From the NCBI GenBank assembly GCA_051453625.1, contig JBOZIK010000001.1, positions 153,924,072-153,964,982 of the forward strand: DNA of 40,911 nt, given 5' to 3'. A model generated the notes under the pieces. That model worked only from the letters and a program-made list of their open reading frames with translations. It searched no databases and had not been told where the DNA came from. A program made the position numbers and the translations under genes. Positions 31,376-40,649 of the stretch are shown in pieces; position 1 is the first letter of the stretch, and every line of letters starts with the position of its first letter. This DNA is from Welwitschia mirabilis (taxonomy: Eukaryota > Gnetophyta > Gnetopsida > Welwitschiales).

Positions 31376-32744
31376 AAAGCATACAGCTTACTATTCTCGA
31401 TCGTCCACCTTTTAGTCAATGCATATGGGTTGCCATCTTAAGTGGGAATGATTCCTGTTGTTCTTGAGTTACCTAGCACATATGAATAGGGGCATTAGCC
31501 TATTGCTATTACTATCATCTGCTATGTTAATCATCATAAAAGGGATAAGGTAGAAGCCATTTCCCACTTGATCCCCACTCATCTCTTCCTAGCAATGAGT
31601 GAGACTATAAACTCTATAGTTGCTTTGGCAACAAATGGTTTTAAGAAGCATTACATGTTCCTCGTAGTGCAAGGCCTCAAATCATCACAAGTGTCATGCA
31701 TCTATATTCTCTATGTATCAAACTAGTGTAGAGGTATAGATGTTTCTCTTTAATAGTACTGAACGTATATGTGGTGGTGGTGTAGTATCAGCCAATACAT
31801 GATTCTATATTTATGTTGCAGTAGTATGTCACCTATGGCATCTCAACATTGCACTTCATGAATATCTTTAACAAGCATATCTCAACTACAACAATCTGTC
31901 AATCAAACTTCATACACTTAGAAAGTAGCTTTCACACTAGAATAAACTAGAACAACACTCTTTAATATATTTGGGAAAGGTAAGATGAGATACTAGAACA
32001 CCCAGTGTCATGCTTCAACTAAAGGCTTTGAGAAATGACATATGCAAAATCGTTTTTTCCCATGACATATATAATGAACTTCCCCCGCTTTATAGACTTA
32101 CTATAGTAGTGATATTCCTACCTAACTAATGGTAATGACCAACAACTTGAATCCCCTTACCTTACCTCCAACTTGTGGCTAGTTCACAGTGAGACTACAA
32201 ACTATCTATAGGAAAAGATGACATTTAATTACGGTCTACCTACACACATCTACCACTCACATGAGTCTGCTCTCTCTCTTTTAATGTGTTGTACTAAAAG
32301 TGTATATTGTCATAAGCATCTGTAGTCATAAAATGGTAAAGTTTCACTTGAAGCATGTCTCATCTATATCCACTTCAAGTATGCGTAACCCCTAGCCTTT
32401 AAATAATGAAAATAAGTAGAACAATCCTTAAACCATTCTGATACAAGTAATATATTTGCATATATGTATAAAGGAATTATTAAGGGATGAGCATACATAA
32501 GTAGGATATAATTCAATTAGTCTATCTCAACTACAAACCAAGGTAACGAGGAGCATATGTTAGTAAAGGAGATTCTTAAAACATCAGAACATTCTAGATG
32601 GTAACTAATTTTAGGATCAAAGATTTCACTAGCACAATCATGCTAGTAACATATGTTTGAGGAAGCAACATACTACATTTTCCTCTTCTTGATAGATTTC
32701 AATCCTATCACACATACTACATTTATATAGTATGGTATGGTATG
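31376..32744. other. Unassigned, less AT-rich segment between psaA and 23S rRNA remnants
   Basis: This stretch has visibly more G and C and more CG dinucleotides than the retrotransposon part ('ctcgatcgtcc', 'acgtatatgtggtggtggtg', 'ttacggtctacc'), and no long A/T runs. I compared it by eye with plastid rRNA operon genes and introns and with several photosystem genes, and found no convincing match. Because it sits between two plastid fragments it is probably organelle-derived, but that is inference. Confidence 0.5.
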
Positions 32745-33150
32745 CTTCATTGATGCAGTTAGTTCTACTGTAGTAAGAAGATCTTACTCTATGTTATACG
32801 GATATGAGTAGTGAGTTACAATAAATACTAGTTCATATTGATGGGAAGGTTTAGCACTTTGATGTTATCTGTTTATCACCTGGGTTGGTAGCATGTTCCA
32901 AGGGTTGGGTTGTTTTCCCATTAAATTCATACATGAGCTAGGTTTAGAACATCATGAAATAGTTTAGTCCATATCCCATGTAGGTGTTAGAGCATTGAGA
33001 GACCTTTACTTAGTATAAAAGAACCAAGAAGGACGCACCTCTATGTACCAGTTATCATGTCCACAGTAGCTGTTGGGTAGCTAAGTATGGAATGGATAAC
33101 TACTAAAAGCATATAAGTAAGAAGCCCATCCTAAAATGAGTTCTCTCTTA
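32745..33150 (+). pseudogene. rrn23: Plastid 23S rRNA 3' end, NUPT
   Basis: About 400 nt align with the 3' end of plastid 23S rRNA, including the peptidyl-transferase and sarcin-ricin parts. Landmarks are 'attgatgggaaggttt' (32839), 'cacctgggttggtagcatg' (32877), 'ttccaagggttgggttg' (32896), 'gttagagcattgagag' (32985), 'gaaggacgcacctct' (33028) and 'gtagctaagtatgga' (33076). Changes are dominated by transitions at CG and CHG sites: GAGCTGGGTTCAG became gagctaggtttag, and GATAACTGCTGAAAG became gataactactaaaag. The sarcin-ricin loop core is also altered (AGTACGAGAGGACC to agtataaaagaacc). It is followed in the normal operon order by the spacer and 4.5S rRNA. Confidence 0.95.
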
Positions 33151-33231
33151 CTTATGTACCTTTAGTTTCCAACACATTCAGAGGTCAGGTTATCTATCCT
33201 TGTATAGGATCAAGTAACCTATTGAGTAAGA
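33151..33231 (+). other. Plastid 23S-4.5S rRNA spacer remnant
   Basis: The sequence and its length of about 80 bp fit the short processed spacer between plastid 23S and 4.5S rRNA. Similarity is weak but collinear with both flanks. Confidence 0.7.
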
Positions 33232-33334
33232 TAAGGTTATGATGAGATGAGCCATTTATCATCATAATAGGTATCAAGTGAAGATGCAATGATGTGTGTA
33301 GCTGAGGCATCCTAAAGGACCAAGAGATTTAAAC
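33232..33334 (+). pseudogene. rrn4.5: Plastid 4.5S rRNA, full length but decayed, NUPT
   Basis: All 103 positions align with land-plant plastid 4.5S rRNA. Well-kept blocks are 'gagccatttatcat', 'taggtatcaagtg', 'gcaatgatgtgtgtagctg' and 'aggcatccta'. The start 'aaggttatgatgagatgag' derives from AAGGTCACGGCGAGACGAG by five or so C-to-T or G-to-A changes at CG sites. 4.5S rRNA is the fragmented 3' tail of 23S rRNA in land-plant plastids, so this alone fixes the source. The mutations rule out a functional copy. Confidence 0.95.
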
Positions 33335-33420
33335 CTTAATCCTACATGACTAATCTAATCGATCTGCTTAATTACTAGTTATCTATTTTCATTGCGTGAT
33401 TATATAAAAACATGAAAATA
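33335..33420 (+). other. Plastid 4.5S-5S spacer remnant; 5S rRNA missing
   Basis: The sequence after 4.5S ('ttaatcctacatgac', 'ctatttcattg'-like segment 'atctattttcattg' at about 33380) follows the plastid spacer. The 5S rRNA gene that should begin shortly after is absent, so the plastid fragment ends at about 33420. Confidence 0.75.
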
Positions 33421-33811
33421 ACCAACAAAAATCTCTATCCTACCTATCTATTACATAGAATGGTTTTATACTTAGAAGGGATAGTAGATCCAATTCTTGA
33501 AAATTTTATCAAGGATAATCAAAAACGTTGAAACAAGACTAGATATAATTCAATTATTATGAACAAACCCATAATTTTCAAAAATCCAATCAATAGGTAA
33601 TTTCTAATTGTGAGGTGAATGAAACCCAATACATAGGTCAAACATTAAAAGAATTGAAAAATATTTCATTGTGTCACTCATACTATAGAAAAACTCTTGA
33701 ATCCAAGGAAAAAAATAGCAATTTTTTTCTAACCCATAATAAAATAAGTACTTAAAAGAGTAAAACCTATAACATTTATGAGTAAATATGTAATTATATG
33801 GATACAGTCCT
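33421..33811. other. Unassigned stretch after the rRNA remnant
   Basis: AT-rich, no gene recognised on either strand. Confidence 0.5.
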
Positions 33812-34306
33812 TTTTATACAACTTAATCACATTGGTCTTTTTTTTTAATCTCTCTAGAACTTGATTTTGAATATGTTTCTAAATAATTTTCTATCATTCT
33901 TTTAGAAAGAAAAATTTCTTATATTTGATCAAAAATTACTAGGGTATTTTTGTCTTCTAAAAAATTCAAAATATCAAAAGAAGTAGTGTTCCATTAAAAA
34001 GTAACCTAGGACTTGATGCTTTTTTGTATCAAAATAGAAATTACCCAAGGTAATACTAATAAGTATGTATGATATTACAGAGAATCATATGCTCTTTTTT
34101 TACTACTTTCATCTCATGAAAAACTAATAGACATGATTTACTCATGAATTCTATTTAAAGTTGAGATAAAGTATGAATTATAGAATGAGGTATGAGACTC
34201 ATAAAGAATTATGACTTTCTTTTGTACTTAAAATAACTCTTACAAAGATTTACTTTAGAGAATAATTATTTTAACTTTTTACATTTTTTTATCAAAATTT
34301 AGACTA
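33812..34306. repeat. Direct repeat copy B (partner 29133-29639)
   Basis: Same orientation as copy A, 4.7 kb away. The minus strand keeps a reading frame with 'NFLEDKNTLVIFDQI', one stop, then 'EIFLSKRMIENYLETYSKSS' (about 33970-33860). The matching part of copy A reads 'KRMIENYLRTYSK'. Conservation of this frame in two copies hints at former protein coding, but I cannot name the family. Confidence 0.85.
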
Positions 34307-35403
34307 ATACCTTCTTAATAATGTATTTGTTCTAAATTATAAATTAAACATAGAAGACATCTATTTGAAATTACTCTAGGTGAAAGTGGATTTTTCATAA
34401 TAGTTTGCACCTCCTAGCTAAGAAAAGGGTTAAAAAGGACTATAGAGATTAAAAGTGGCAAAAAGTATAAAAGAATTAAAATAGTTATTCCAACAAAAGA
34501 GGGAAAAAGAAGAACTAAGGAAAAGAGGAATAAGAAGAAGAAAGAAAAGAAGTAGAAGAAGAAAGACTCAAATTGTCTTATTATAAAAACAAATAATACT
34601 TTTATTTGAATTAACTAGTTAGGATTTATCCTAACCAGTTCATTCACATAAAAAATACAATAATCATAAATGAATAACTTATTAGAAATGTGAGATAACA
34701 AAAAAAAGGGAGGGGAGTCTCATGATCTTTGAAGATGTCCTCATCATACAGAAGTATATGCAAGGATGTATGTGTGACTCGTTTAAACCCATAACAGAAA
34801 AATAAAGCAAAGAGGACTCTTCTAAGAAGAGATTTTTTGTTATCAAAAATTTAAAATCTTTCATCTTCCTATAAGGAGATGAACTTTATGGTATTTATTG
34901 GTGTAAATCCAATTACTTTAATGTAGGATGAAAAGTAATTCTTATTTGGTAGAAAATGGCCATCAATCCATGAAGTGAGGAATCATGTAAAAAGACAAAG
35001 AAAAAATATTTTCTCAATTTCAAAAATGCATCAATAAGTTTAGCAATCTCAAACTAGCTAACTATTAAATCTAATTATATGTCATTACAATATGAATAAA
35101 TCTTTTTCTATATGAGTAAATCTTTTTCTAAGAGTATTTATAACTTAATTATGAAGTGGAAGTAAAGATAAAAATGGTAAACCATACAAGTTACTAATAA
35201 CTTACCTTTTTTATTTAGTTTTTTAACTCTAGCATATAAAGAGGGATTAATCATTAGTCAGATTTATTTTAGTCAGAAACCTCTCCTCCTTTTTTTTGGT
35301 TGGAGTAGGGATTTAGAAGGGGGAAAGGGTTAAATTTGTATTCTTTTGGAAAGAGTTCAAAAAAGTAAACTTTTGAGATCCTTGAATCTCTTAGGAGTGA
35401 GTT
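34307..35403. other. Unassigned AT-rich stretch with a purine-rich block
   Basis: A purine-rich run (about 34490-34575) encodes only Arg/Lys/Glu-rich low-complexity sequence. A 20-bp imperfect tandem duplication ('atga(a/g)taaatctttttcta') lies at about 35093-35131. No gene was recognised. The short frame at 34682-34864 has no similarity that I can see. Confidence 0.5.
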
Positions 35404-35476
35404 CACCTATTATTAAATTTGTACCAATGACTCTCGCCATATGAAAGTGATACTCTAATCCCTAAGTTAAGTAGAT
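35404..35476 (-). pseudogene. trnM-CAU: Plastid trnM-CAU (elongator) remnant, NUPT
   Basis: The reverse complement reads 'atctacttaacttaggga', 'ttagagtatcactttcat', 'atggcgagagtcattggt' and 'acaaatttaataataggtg', matching the 73-nt plastid elongator tRNA-Met. The anticodon CAT is retained, but the acceptor stem (ACCTACT / AGTAGGT) now mispairs and the T-arm 'GGTTCAAATCC' has become 'ggtacaaattt'. It is therefore not a working tRNA. It lies 149 bp from trnV exon 1, which is the natural plastid neighbour in this divergent orientation. Confidence 0.92.
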
Positions 35477-35624
35477 GATAAAAAAAGACTATTAAATAAT
35501 TCTATATGGAATAAAATAATTAATTATGGATGTTTACCATAATTTTAGTTTTTCATTTGAACCAAACTATACCTTGATGAAAAAATTCTATTTACTTAGT
35601 TTGGCATAGATGAGTAAAAACTGA

Positions 35625-35662
35625 AGGGCTATAGCTTAGTTAATAGAGAACCTCATTTACAT
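35625..35662 (+). pseudogene. trnV-UAC: Plastid trnV-UAC exon 1 remnant, NUPT
   Basis: 'agggctatagcttagtta' followed by 'atagagaacctcatttacat' matches the 5' exon of plastid tRNA-Val(UAC), with one base lost in the D-loop. The anticodon TAC lies just before the exon end. The following 'gtgtgctaatg' fits the 5' end of the group II intron (GTGYG). I could not find the 3' exon (ending in a complement of 'agggct') within the next kilobase, so the gene is truncated or lost beyond recognition. Confidence 0.88.
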
Positions 35663-36818
35663 GTGTGCTAATGATTTTCTAAAGAACTATATTGATTTAA
35701 TTCATATGATTGATCTAGATAAAAAAATGATTAAAAGAAAAAATGTTTTAATTTCTTAAAATACAAAGGAAAAATAGCATGATTAAATGAAGTTTAATAG
35801 GAGAAATTTTTTTGATATGGTTAATATTAGGTTAGGATAATCTTATATATATTAATACTTTTTTTAAATTCATCTAAAATATAATAGTTAGGGATTCAAA
35901 AATGTTGAAATAAAGATGAAATTTCTTAAATAAAATTTTGTTATGATTTAATAAATGAGATAATGGATAAAGATTTTTATATTATGTAAATGACCAAAAA
36001 AACTAATAAGTTAATTATTGATAGGTTTGTTTGTATTTGACTTATTTTGTATATTATCATTCTTTTTTTTTTTTGAAATAGATGGATTCAAAAACAATTG
36101 TATATTATTAGAATTAAAAACATATTTTTTTCATTGTTTAATGAATGAAAGGTTGTTGTATAATTACTTAGTAATTGAATCTTCCCACTCAAAAAAAAAA
36201 AAGATTAAATTTTGTTCAATACAAGAGGAAATGTCCTTTTGTAACCAATTTGATTTTTTTCCTCCTCTAAGTAGAATCATAATGTTTCCTCAAGCTAATT
36301 GAATTGTATTAATAACAATGTTCTTTATTTGTATGGAAGTAATGGAAATGGAAGTCTTGAATTTCATCAAATTTATTTATTCCAATTAAATATTAAATGT
36401 ATAAATTAACTAAATACCTTTTTGATTTTTTCCCCCCATATTCATAGAAATAATTGTTTACTTAAATATGCAAGTTATCTTCTTATCTTAAAAGATTTGG
36501 ATAAAAAGGCATCTTTGAATTAGAAATTTATATTCCATGGTGGTTTATAGTAGAATAAAAGATTTTTTTCTGTGAGATTTCTTGAGTGTTTAAAAATAGC
36601 TTTTCTCAGATAGAAACTCCTCCTCAAGATTTTGTTTAGGTGATACAAAAGTTTTATACCAAGGATTTTTGTTTTTCTTTTTATAAAACTTAATGTATCT
36701 CAGTAATGTTTTCATAATGAGCTTTCTCTTCTTTTTCTAAATTTGAACTAGTTCACTTGACTTTTTTTCTTAGTAGTTATTTGTGTATCTACTCATGTAT
36801 TTCTATTAGTGAGGATTT
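35663..36818. other. Probable trnV intron start, then unassigned AT-rich DNA
   Basis: The first tens of bases may be the trnV group II intron. After that I see only A/T-rich sequence with poly-T and poly-A runs. The frame at 36018-36302 is Phe/Lys low-complexity translation and is not supported as a gene. Confidence 0.5.
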
Positions 36819-37187
36819 CTTGAAAAAATGAAATTCTTTGAGTATATGAACAAATTTATCGGGAAAATTACTATATTCTAGGAATCTCCGACTAGAACTT
36901 TTGTATTGAGAGTTATTTCATACACAAAAAGTAGTATTTCTATGCAAAAAACCACTTTTGGTTATCTTTAGAATACAATTTAAATACTTTTTTCTTCTTT
37001 TCTTTTTGCTTTAATTTTTGGAGCATTAAAAAATGGGACTAAGGCTCGATTGATTTGTTTTTTACCTTGAATATTTAAATTTTCTTAAAAAAATTAGAAC
37101 AAAAATAAAACTTTGATTTGGTTCTTATTCTAGTTTTTTCTTCTCCTCTTTTTGGGTTTTGAAAAGAAACAAATTTAGATTACAATA
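36819..37187 (+). repeat. Inverted repeat arm B (partner 26887-27254)
   Basis: It matches the reverse complement of 26887-27254 throughout. The sharp ends, 'cttgaaaaaatgaa' on the left and 'tttagattacaata' on the right, coincide with the ends of arm A, so this is a discrete unit and not a random overlap. It precedes the psaB remnant by about 450 bp. Confidence 0.85.
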
Positions 37188-37639
37188 GATTTACAAAAGG
37201 ATCAATATAATTTTTTGGTTTACTACTCAAAAATAGTATAGTTACTTGATATTAATCTTTAGGAAATGGAAAAGATAGTACTATCTTAGAATTACATATA
37301 CCTTTTAATAATATCCATAAATGAACTACCTCAAATGTAAAATGTGCATTACCTTGTGTATGTTTAAATGCATGATAAACAAAAGTACTTTAATTCATTT
37401 CTTCATTTAGCTTAGAATATACATATTTAAGAACTTTTTCATTTAATAATAATGTGGTAGTTTTAAATTCACCAATAGGTTGCTCCAATTCTACATATTA
37501 GTGATTCTAAACAAGAACCAAGCTTTTTATTGGAAGAAGTAAATAATCTACTTTATCATCACCATAATCAATAATGATGAATAATTTTTTATAGAAAATA
37601 AAATTAATATGTCTAAAAAATGTATGCATAGAATAAATC
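37188..37639. other. Unassigned stretch before psaB, with a coding-like minus-strand frame
   Basis: On the minus strand about 37490-37280 reads 'EQPIGEFKTTTLLLNEKVLK', 'YVYSKLNEEMN', one stop, then 'TFVYHAFKHTQGNAHFTFEV'. Only one stop in about 65 codons is unusual for this DNA. I do not recognise the protein, and it is not PsaB. Confidence 0.35.
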
Positions 37640-38503
37640 AAAGTCAAATTGAATTTAATTCTTCCATTGAAATGGGATTGTATTATTTCTATAATATTAC
37701 CATCTGCTCATGGGAAGTCTTTATATGAATTTGATGTACTTTTATCTTTAACAAAAGGGTTAGCTTTTAATGCTAGAAAAAGTTTATAATTATCTAGTTA
37801 GTTAAAGGCTATTAATGATAATAAGAATTAACTATTCTTGCCAATTGGTCTAGGAGACTTTTTAGCTCATCATGCTATTACTTTAGGTTTCTATGAAAAT
37901 AGATTAATTTTAGTAAAAGGTGCTTTAGATGCACATGGTTCTAAGATAATACTTAATAAAAACGATTTTGATTATAGTTTTTATAGTGATGGTTTGAGGC
38001 AAGGTGGTATTTATGATATTTTATCTTGGAATGCCTTTTATTTAGCTAATTTCTAGATGTTGAACACTATTGGATGGATTACTTTCTATTAGCATTGGAA
38101 GCATATCACTTTATGGCAATTTAATAAGACTTCCACATATCTAATGGGATGATTAAGAGATTATCTTTGGCTAAATTCTTTCCAACTTATTAATGGGTAT
38201 AACACTTTTGGTATAAATAGTTTATCTCTTTAAGCTTGGATGTTTTTGTTTGGGCATCTTGTTTGGACTATGGATTTATGTTTCTTATCTCTCAGCATGG
38301 ACATGAGTAGGAACTTATTGAAACTCTTGCATGGGCTCACAAGCAAATACCTTTAGAAAACTTAGTTTGATGGAGATATAAACCTGTACCTCTTTCCATC
38401 ATTCCCACATGCTTAATTGGATTAGCTCATTTCTTTTGTGGATTATGTATTCACCTATGCAGCGTTTTTGTTTACTTTTACATCAAGTAAATTTGGTTCA
38501 TAA
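37640..38503 (+). pseudogene. psaB: Plastid psaB (photosystem I P700 apoprotein A2) C-terminal part, NUPT
   Basis: The translation follows PsaB from about residue 450 to its natural end. It starts near 'SAHGKSLYEFDVLLS' (37700-37745), then '[14 protein letters not shown]' (37838), '[15 protein letters not shown]' (37905), '[13 protein letters not shown]' (38015-38056), 'NTIGWITFY', 'TSTYLMG', 'LRDYLWLNS', 'AWMFLFGHLVWT' (38234-38270), 'ELIETLAWAH' (38312) and finally 'FTYAAFLFTFTSSKFGS' with the native stop at 38501-38503. A 72-codon piece (37838-38056) is still open. Stops elsewhere replace Trp and Gln codons. A five-codon deletion (near 38117) and one frameshift (near 38285) are present. 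The A2 subunit pairs with PsaA in photosystem I; this copy is dead. Confidence 0.95.
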
Positions 38504-38662
38504 GTCCTTATTCTTTTTAAGATTTTTAAAAAATATAAAGAACTTTCTTATTGAAGTAAAAACTAAACTAAATTTGATCTTAGATTTGAGTTTTTAAATT
38601 AAAAAATTTCTAAACTCCTGAAAGAAAATTCCATTACAACATTAAAAACACATAGTTGATTC

Positions 38663-38733
38663 AGAGACATGGTAAAGTGATAAGACAGGAAAATGAAAAT
38701 TCTAAATCCCCAGTTTAAATCTAGATGTCACCT
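38663..38733 (+). pseudogene. trnC-GCA: Plastid trnC-GCA remnant, NUPT
   Basis: 71 nt align end to end with plastid tRNA-Cys: 'agagacatggtaaagtgat' from GGCGACATGGCCGAGTGGT, 'aagacaggaaaatgaaaat' from AAGGCGGGGGACTGCAAAT, and 'ccccagtttaaatctagat' from CCCCAGTTCAAATCCGGGT. Most differences are G-to-A or C-to-T. The anticodon GCA has become GAA, and the acceptor and D stems no longer pair. It lies 160 bp after psaB, although in normal plastomes trnC adjoins petN and rpoB, so this joint is a rearrangement. Confidence 0.88.
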
Positions 38734-39969
38734 AAAAAACTCCCTAGATTTTCTTGTTATGTTGGCTTGCAGGATAAGGTAATACCTAATAAATGTGCTT
38801 TGCTAGCAGGATTCCTTTATGTTGTATTCATTCAAGAAAAGGCTCATGATGGTTAGACATCTAAAATGGGTACATGAGGATAAAGTACTCTATGAACATT
38901 TAGGATTTATTCCCACACATATCAATGCCTAGCAATGCATAAACACTTACTTTGTCCCCTTAATAGAACTCATCCCCTTAAAACCAACCAGCTCACAATG
39001 GATAGGTTATCGTTGTTGATACGCTATAGGCATAGAAGATCAAGTGTACCATATAAACAAACTATAGTTTCATAGGAGTGAAAGTAATAAAGAAAAGTAA
39101 AGGTGTTGTATTATACAAGATACGGGAAGTGAACAAAGTAAGTAATGGAAGGCTACAGGGGTGGTTGATTCATATGAATCTTCTGGTAGACTTTTATAGT
39201 AATGTATATAGTTGGTGTATACACAAGTGAGTTTGCTTTCCTATAGTGAGTTATCTCAAATACACATGGCTACTACCCTCCTAATAGAGTGAAGAATAGT
39301 TGGTTATGTTGGCAGTTAGTGTGGCATCAAGAGGGCAGTCTATATAGGCTTTGATGGAACTTATGTTCATTGGAATCAAAACCAATATTCATATTTTTTG
39401 TGAGCTAAATATATAGGTAGATACAAGGAACTAGTTTCTCACACGTACACTACATAGTTATGGGGTTTCAGGGGCTTATCTACACCATATATATAGAACA
39501 CTTGTCCTAATAGCTGTCTGTTTATCATAGCAAAAGGTTCATGTGCACGGTTTCATAGTCCTTTTCCACATAGTGTAAGGGTTTGATGGCTCCATATATA
39601 CTACACCCTAATTAGTGTCTTGGATAAAACCATTCCTAGTAAACTATGAATCTTCCCCGCCCTGGCTACATGGGCTCACTCAATAACCAACTCAGTCTAG
39701 CTTAATTTTCCATCAAATATAGGGTTGGATTCATCAATTACATGCATCACAGCTAGTTACATAAATCTACTAAGCTTTTCCCATACATAGAGTGTACCAA
39801 CCTAACATTATAACTTTAAGTGATGTACCCTAGAGTTCTTATCACATTGGTAATATTTCCCACCAACTACACTACATATAGTATTTGGGTACTCCTCATG
39901 AATTAAGATTCATGGATACGAATATTACTGAGTGGACTTACTTTGATAGATGAATGTATCGAGAGGAAT
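38734..39969. other. Unassigned, less AT-rich segment after trnC
   Basis: Base composition resembles 31376-32744: more G and C ('cttccccgccctggctac', 'gtgcacggtttc', 'gagggcagtc') and fewer homopolymers than the retrotransposon part. No gene recognised. The abrupt end of trnC similarity and the composition suggest more organelle DNA or a different, younger insertion. Confidence 0.5.
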
Positions 39970-40649
39970 NNNNNNNNNNNNNNNNNNNNNNNNNNNNNNN
40001 NNNNNNNNNNNNNNNNNNNNNNNNNNNNNNNNNNNNNNNNNNNNNNNNNNNNNNNNNNNNNNNNNNNNNNNNNNNNNNNNNNNNNNNNNNNNNNNNNNNN
40101 NNNNNNNNNNNNNNNNNNNNNNNNNNNNNNNNNNNNNNNNNNNNNNNNNNNNNNNNNNNNNNNNNNNNNNNNNNNNNNNNNNNNNNNNNNNNNNNNNNNN
40201 NNNNNNNNNNNNNNNNNNNNNNNNNNNNNNNNNNNNNNNNNNNNNNNNNNNNNNNNNNNNNNNNNNNNNNNNNNNNNNNNNNNNNNNNNNNNNNNNNNNN
40301 NNNNNNNNNNNNNNNNNNNNNNNNNNNNNNNNNNNNNNNNNNNNNNNNNNNNNNNNNNNNNNNNNNNNNNNNNNNNNNNNNNNNNNNNNNNNNNNNNNNN
40401 NNNNNNNNNNNNNNNNNNNNNNNNNNNNNNNNNNNNNNNNNNNNNNNNNNNNNNNNNNNNNNNNNNNNNNNNNNNNNNNNNNNNNNNNNNNNNNNNNNNN
40501 NNNNNNNNNNNNNNNNNNNNNNNNNNNNNNNNNNNNNNNNNNNNNNNNNNNNNNNNNNNNNNNNNNNNNNNNNNNNNNNNNNNNNNNNNNNNNNNNNNNN
40601 NNNNNNNNNNNNNNNNNNNNNNNNNNNNNNNNNNNNNNNNNNNNNNNNN
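39970..40649. other. Assembly gap, 680 N
   Basis: The largest gap in the window. Four overlapping frames across it are artefacts of N translation. Confidence 0.99.

Noticed and set aside
35404-35476. Functional tRNA-Met gene
   Set aside because: The anticodon is kept, but the acceptor stem and T-arm no longer pair or match the conserved consensus. The same applies to trnC (anticodon changed) and trnV (3' exon not found).
36018-36302. 94-codon plus-strand frame
   Set aside because: Phe/Lys low-complexity translation through poly-T and poly-A runs, with no domain or homology that I recognise.
26618-38733. Possibility that the block is contaminating plastid or mitochondrial DNA
   Set aside because: Every gene carries many stops, mispaired tRNA stems and altered rRNA cores. 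Genuine organelle reads would be nearly identical to functional genes.
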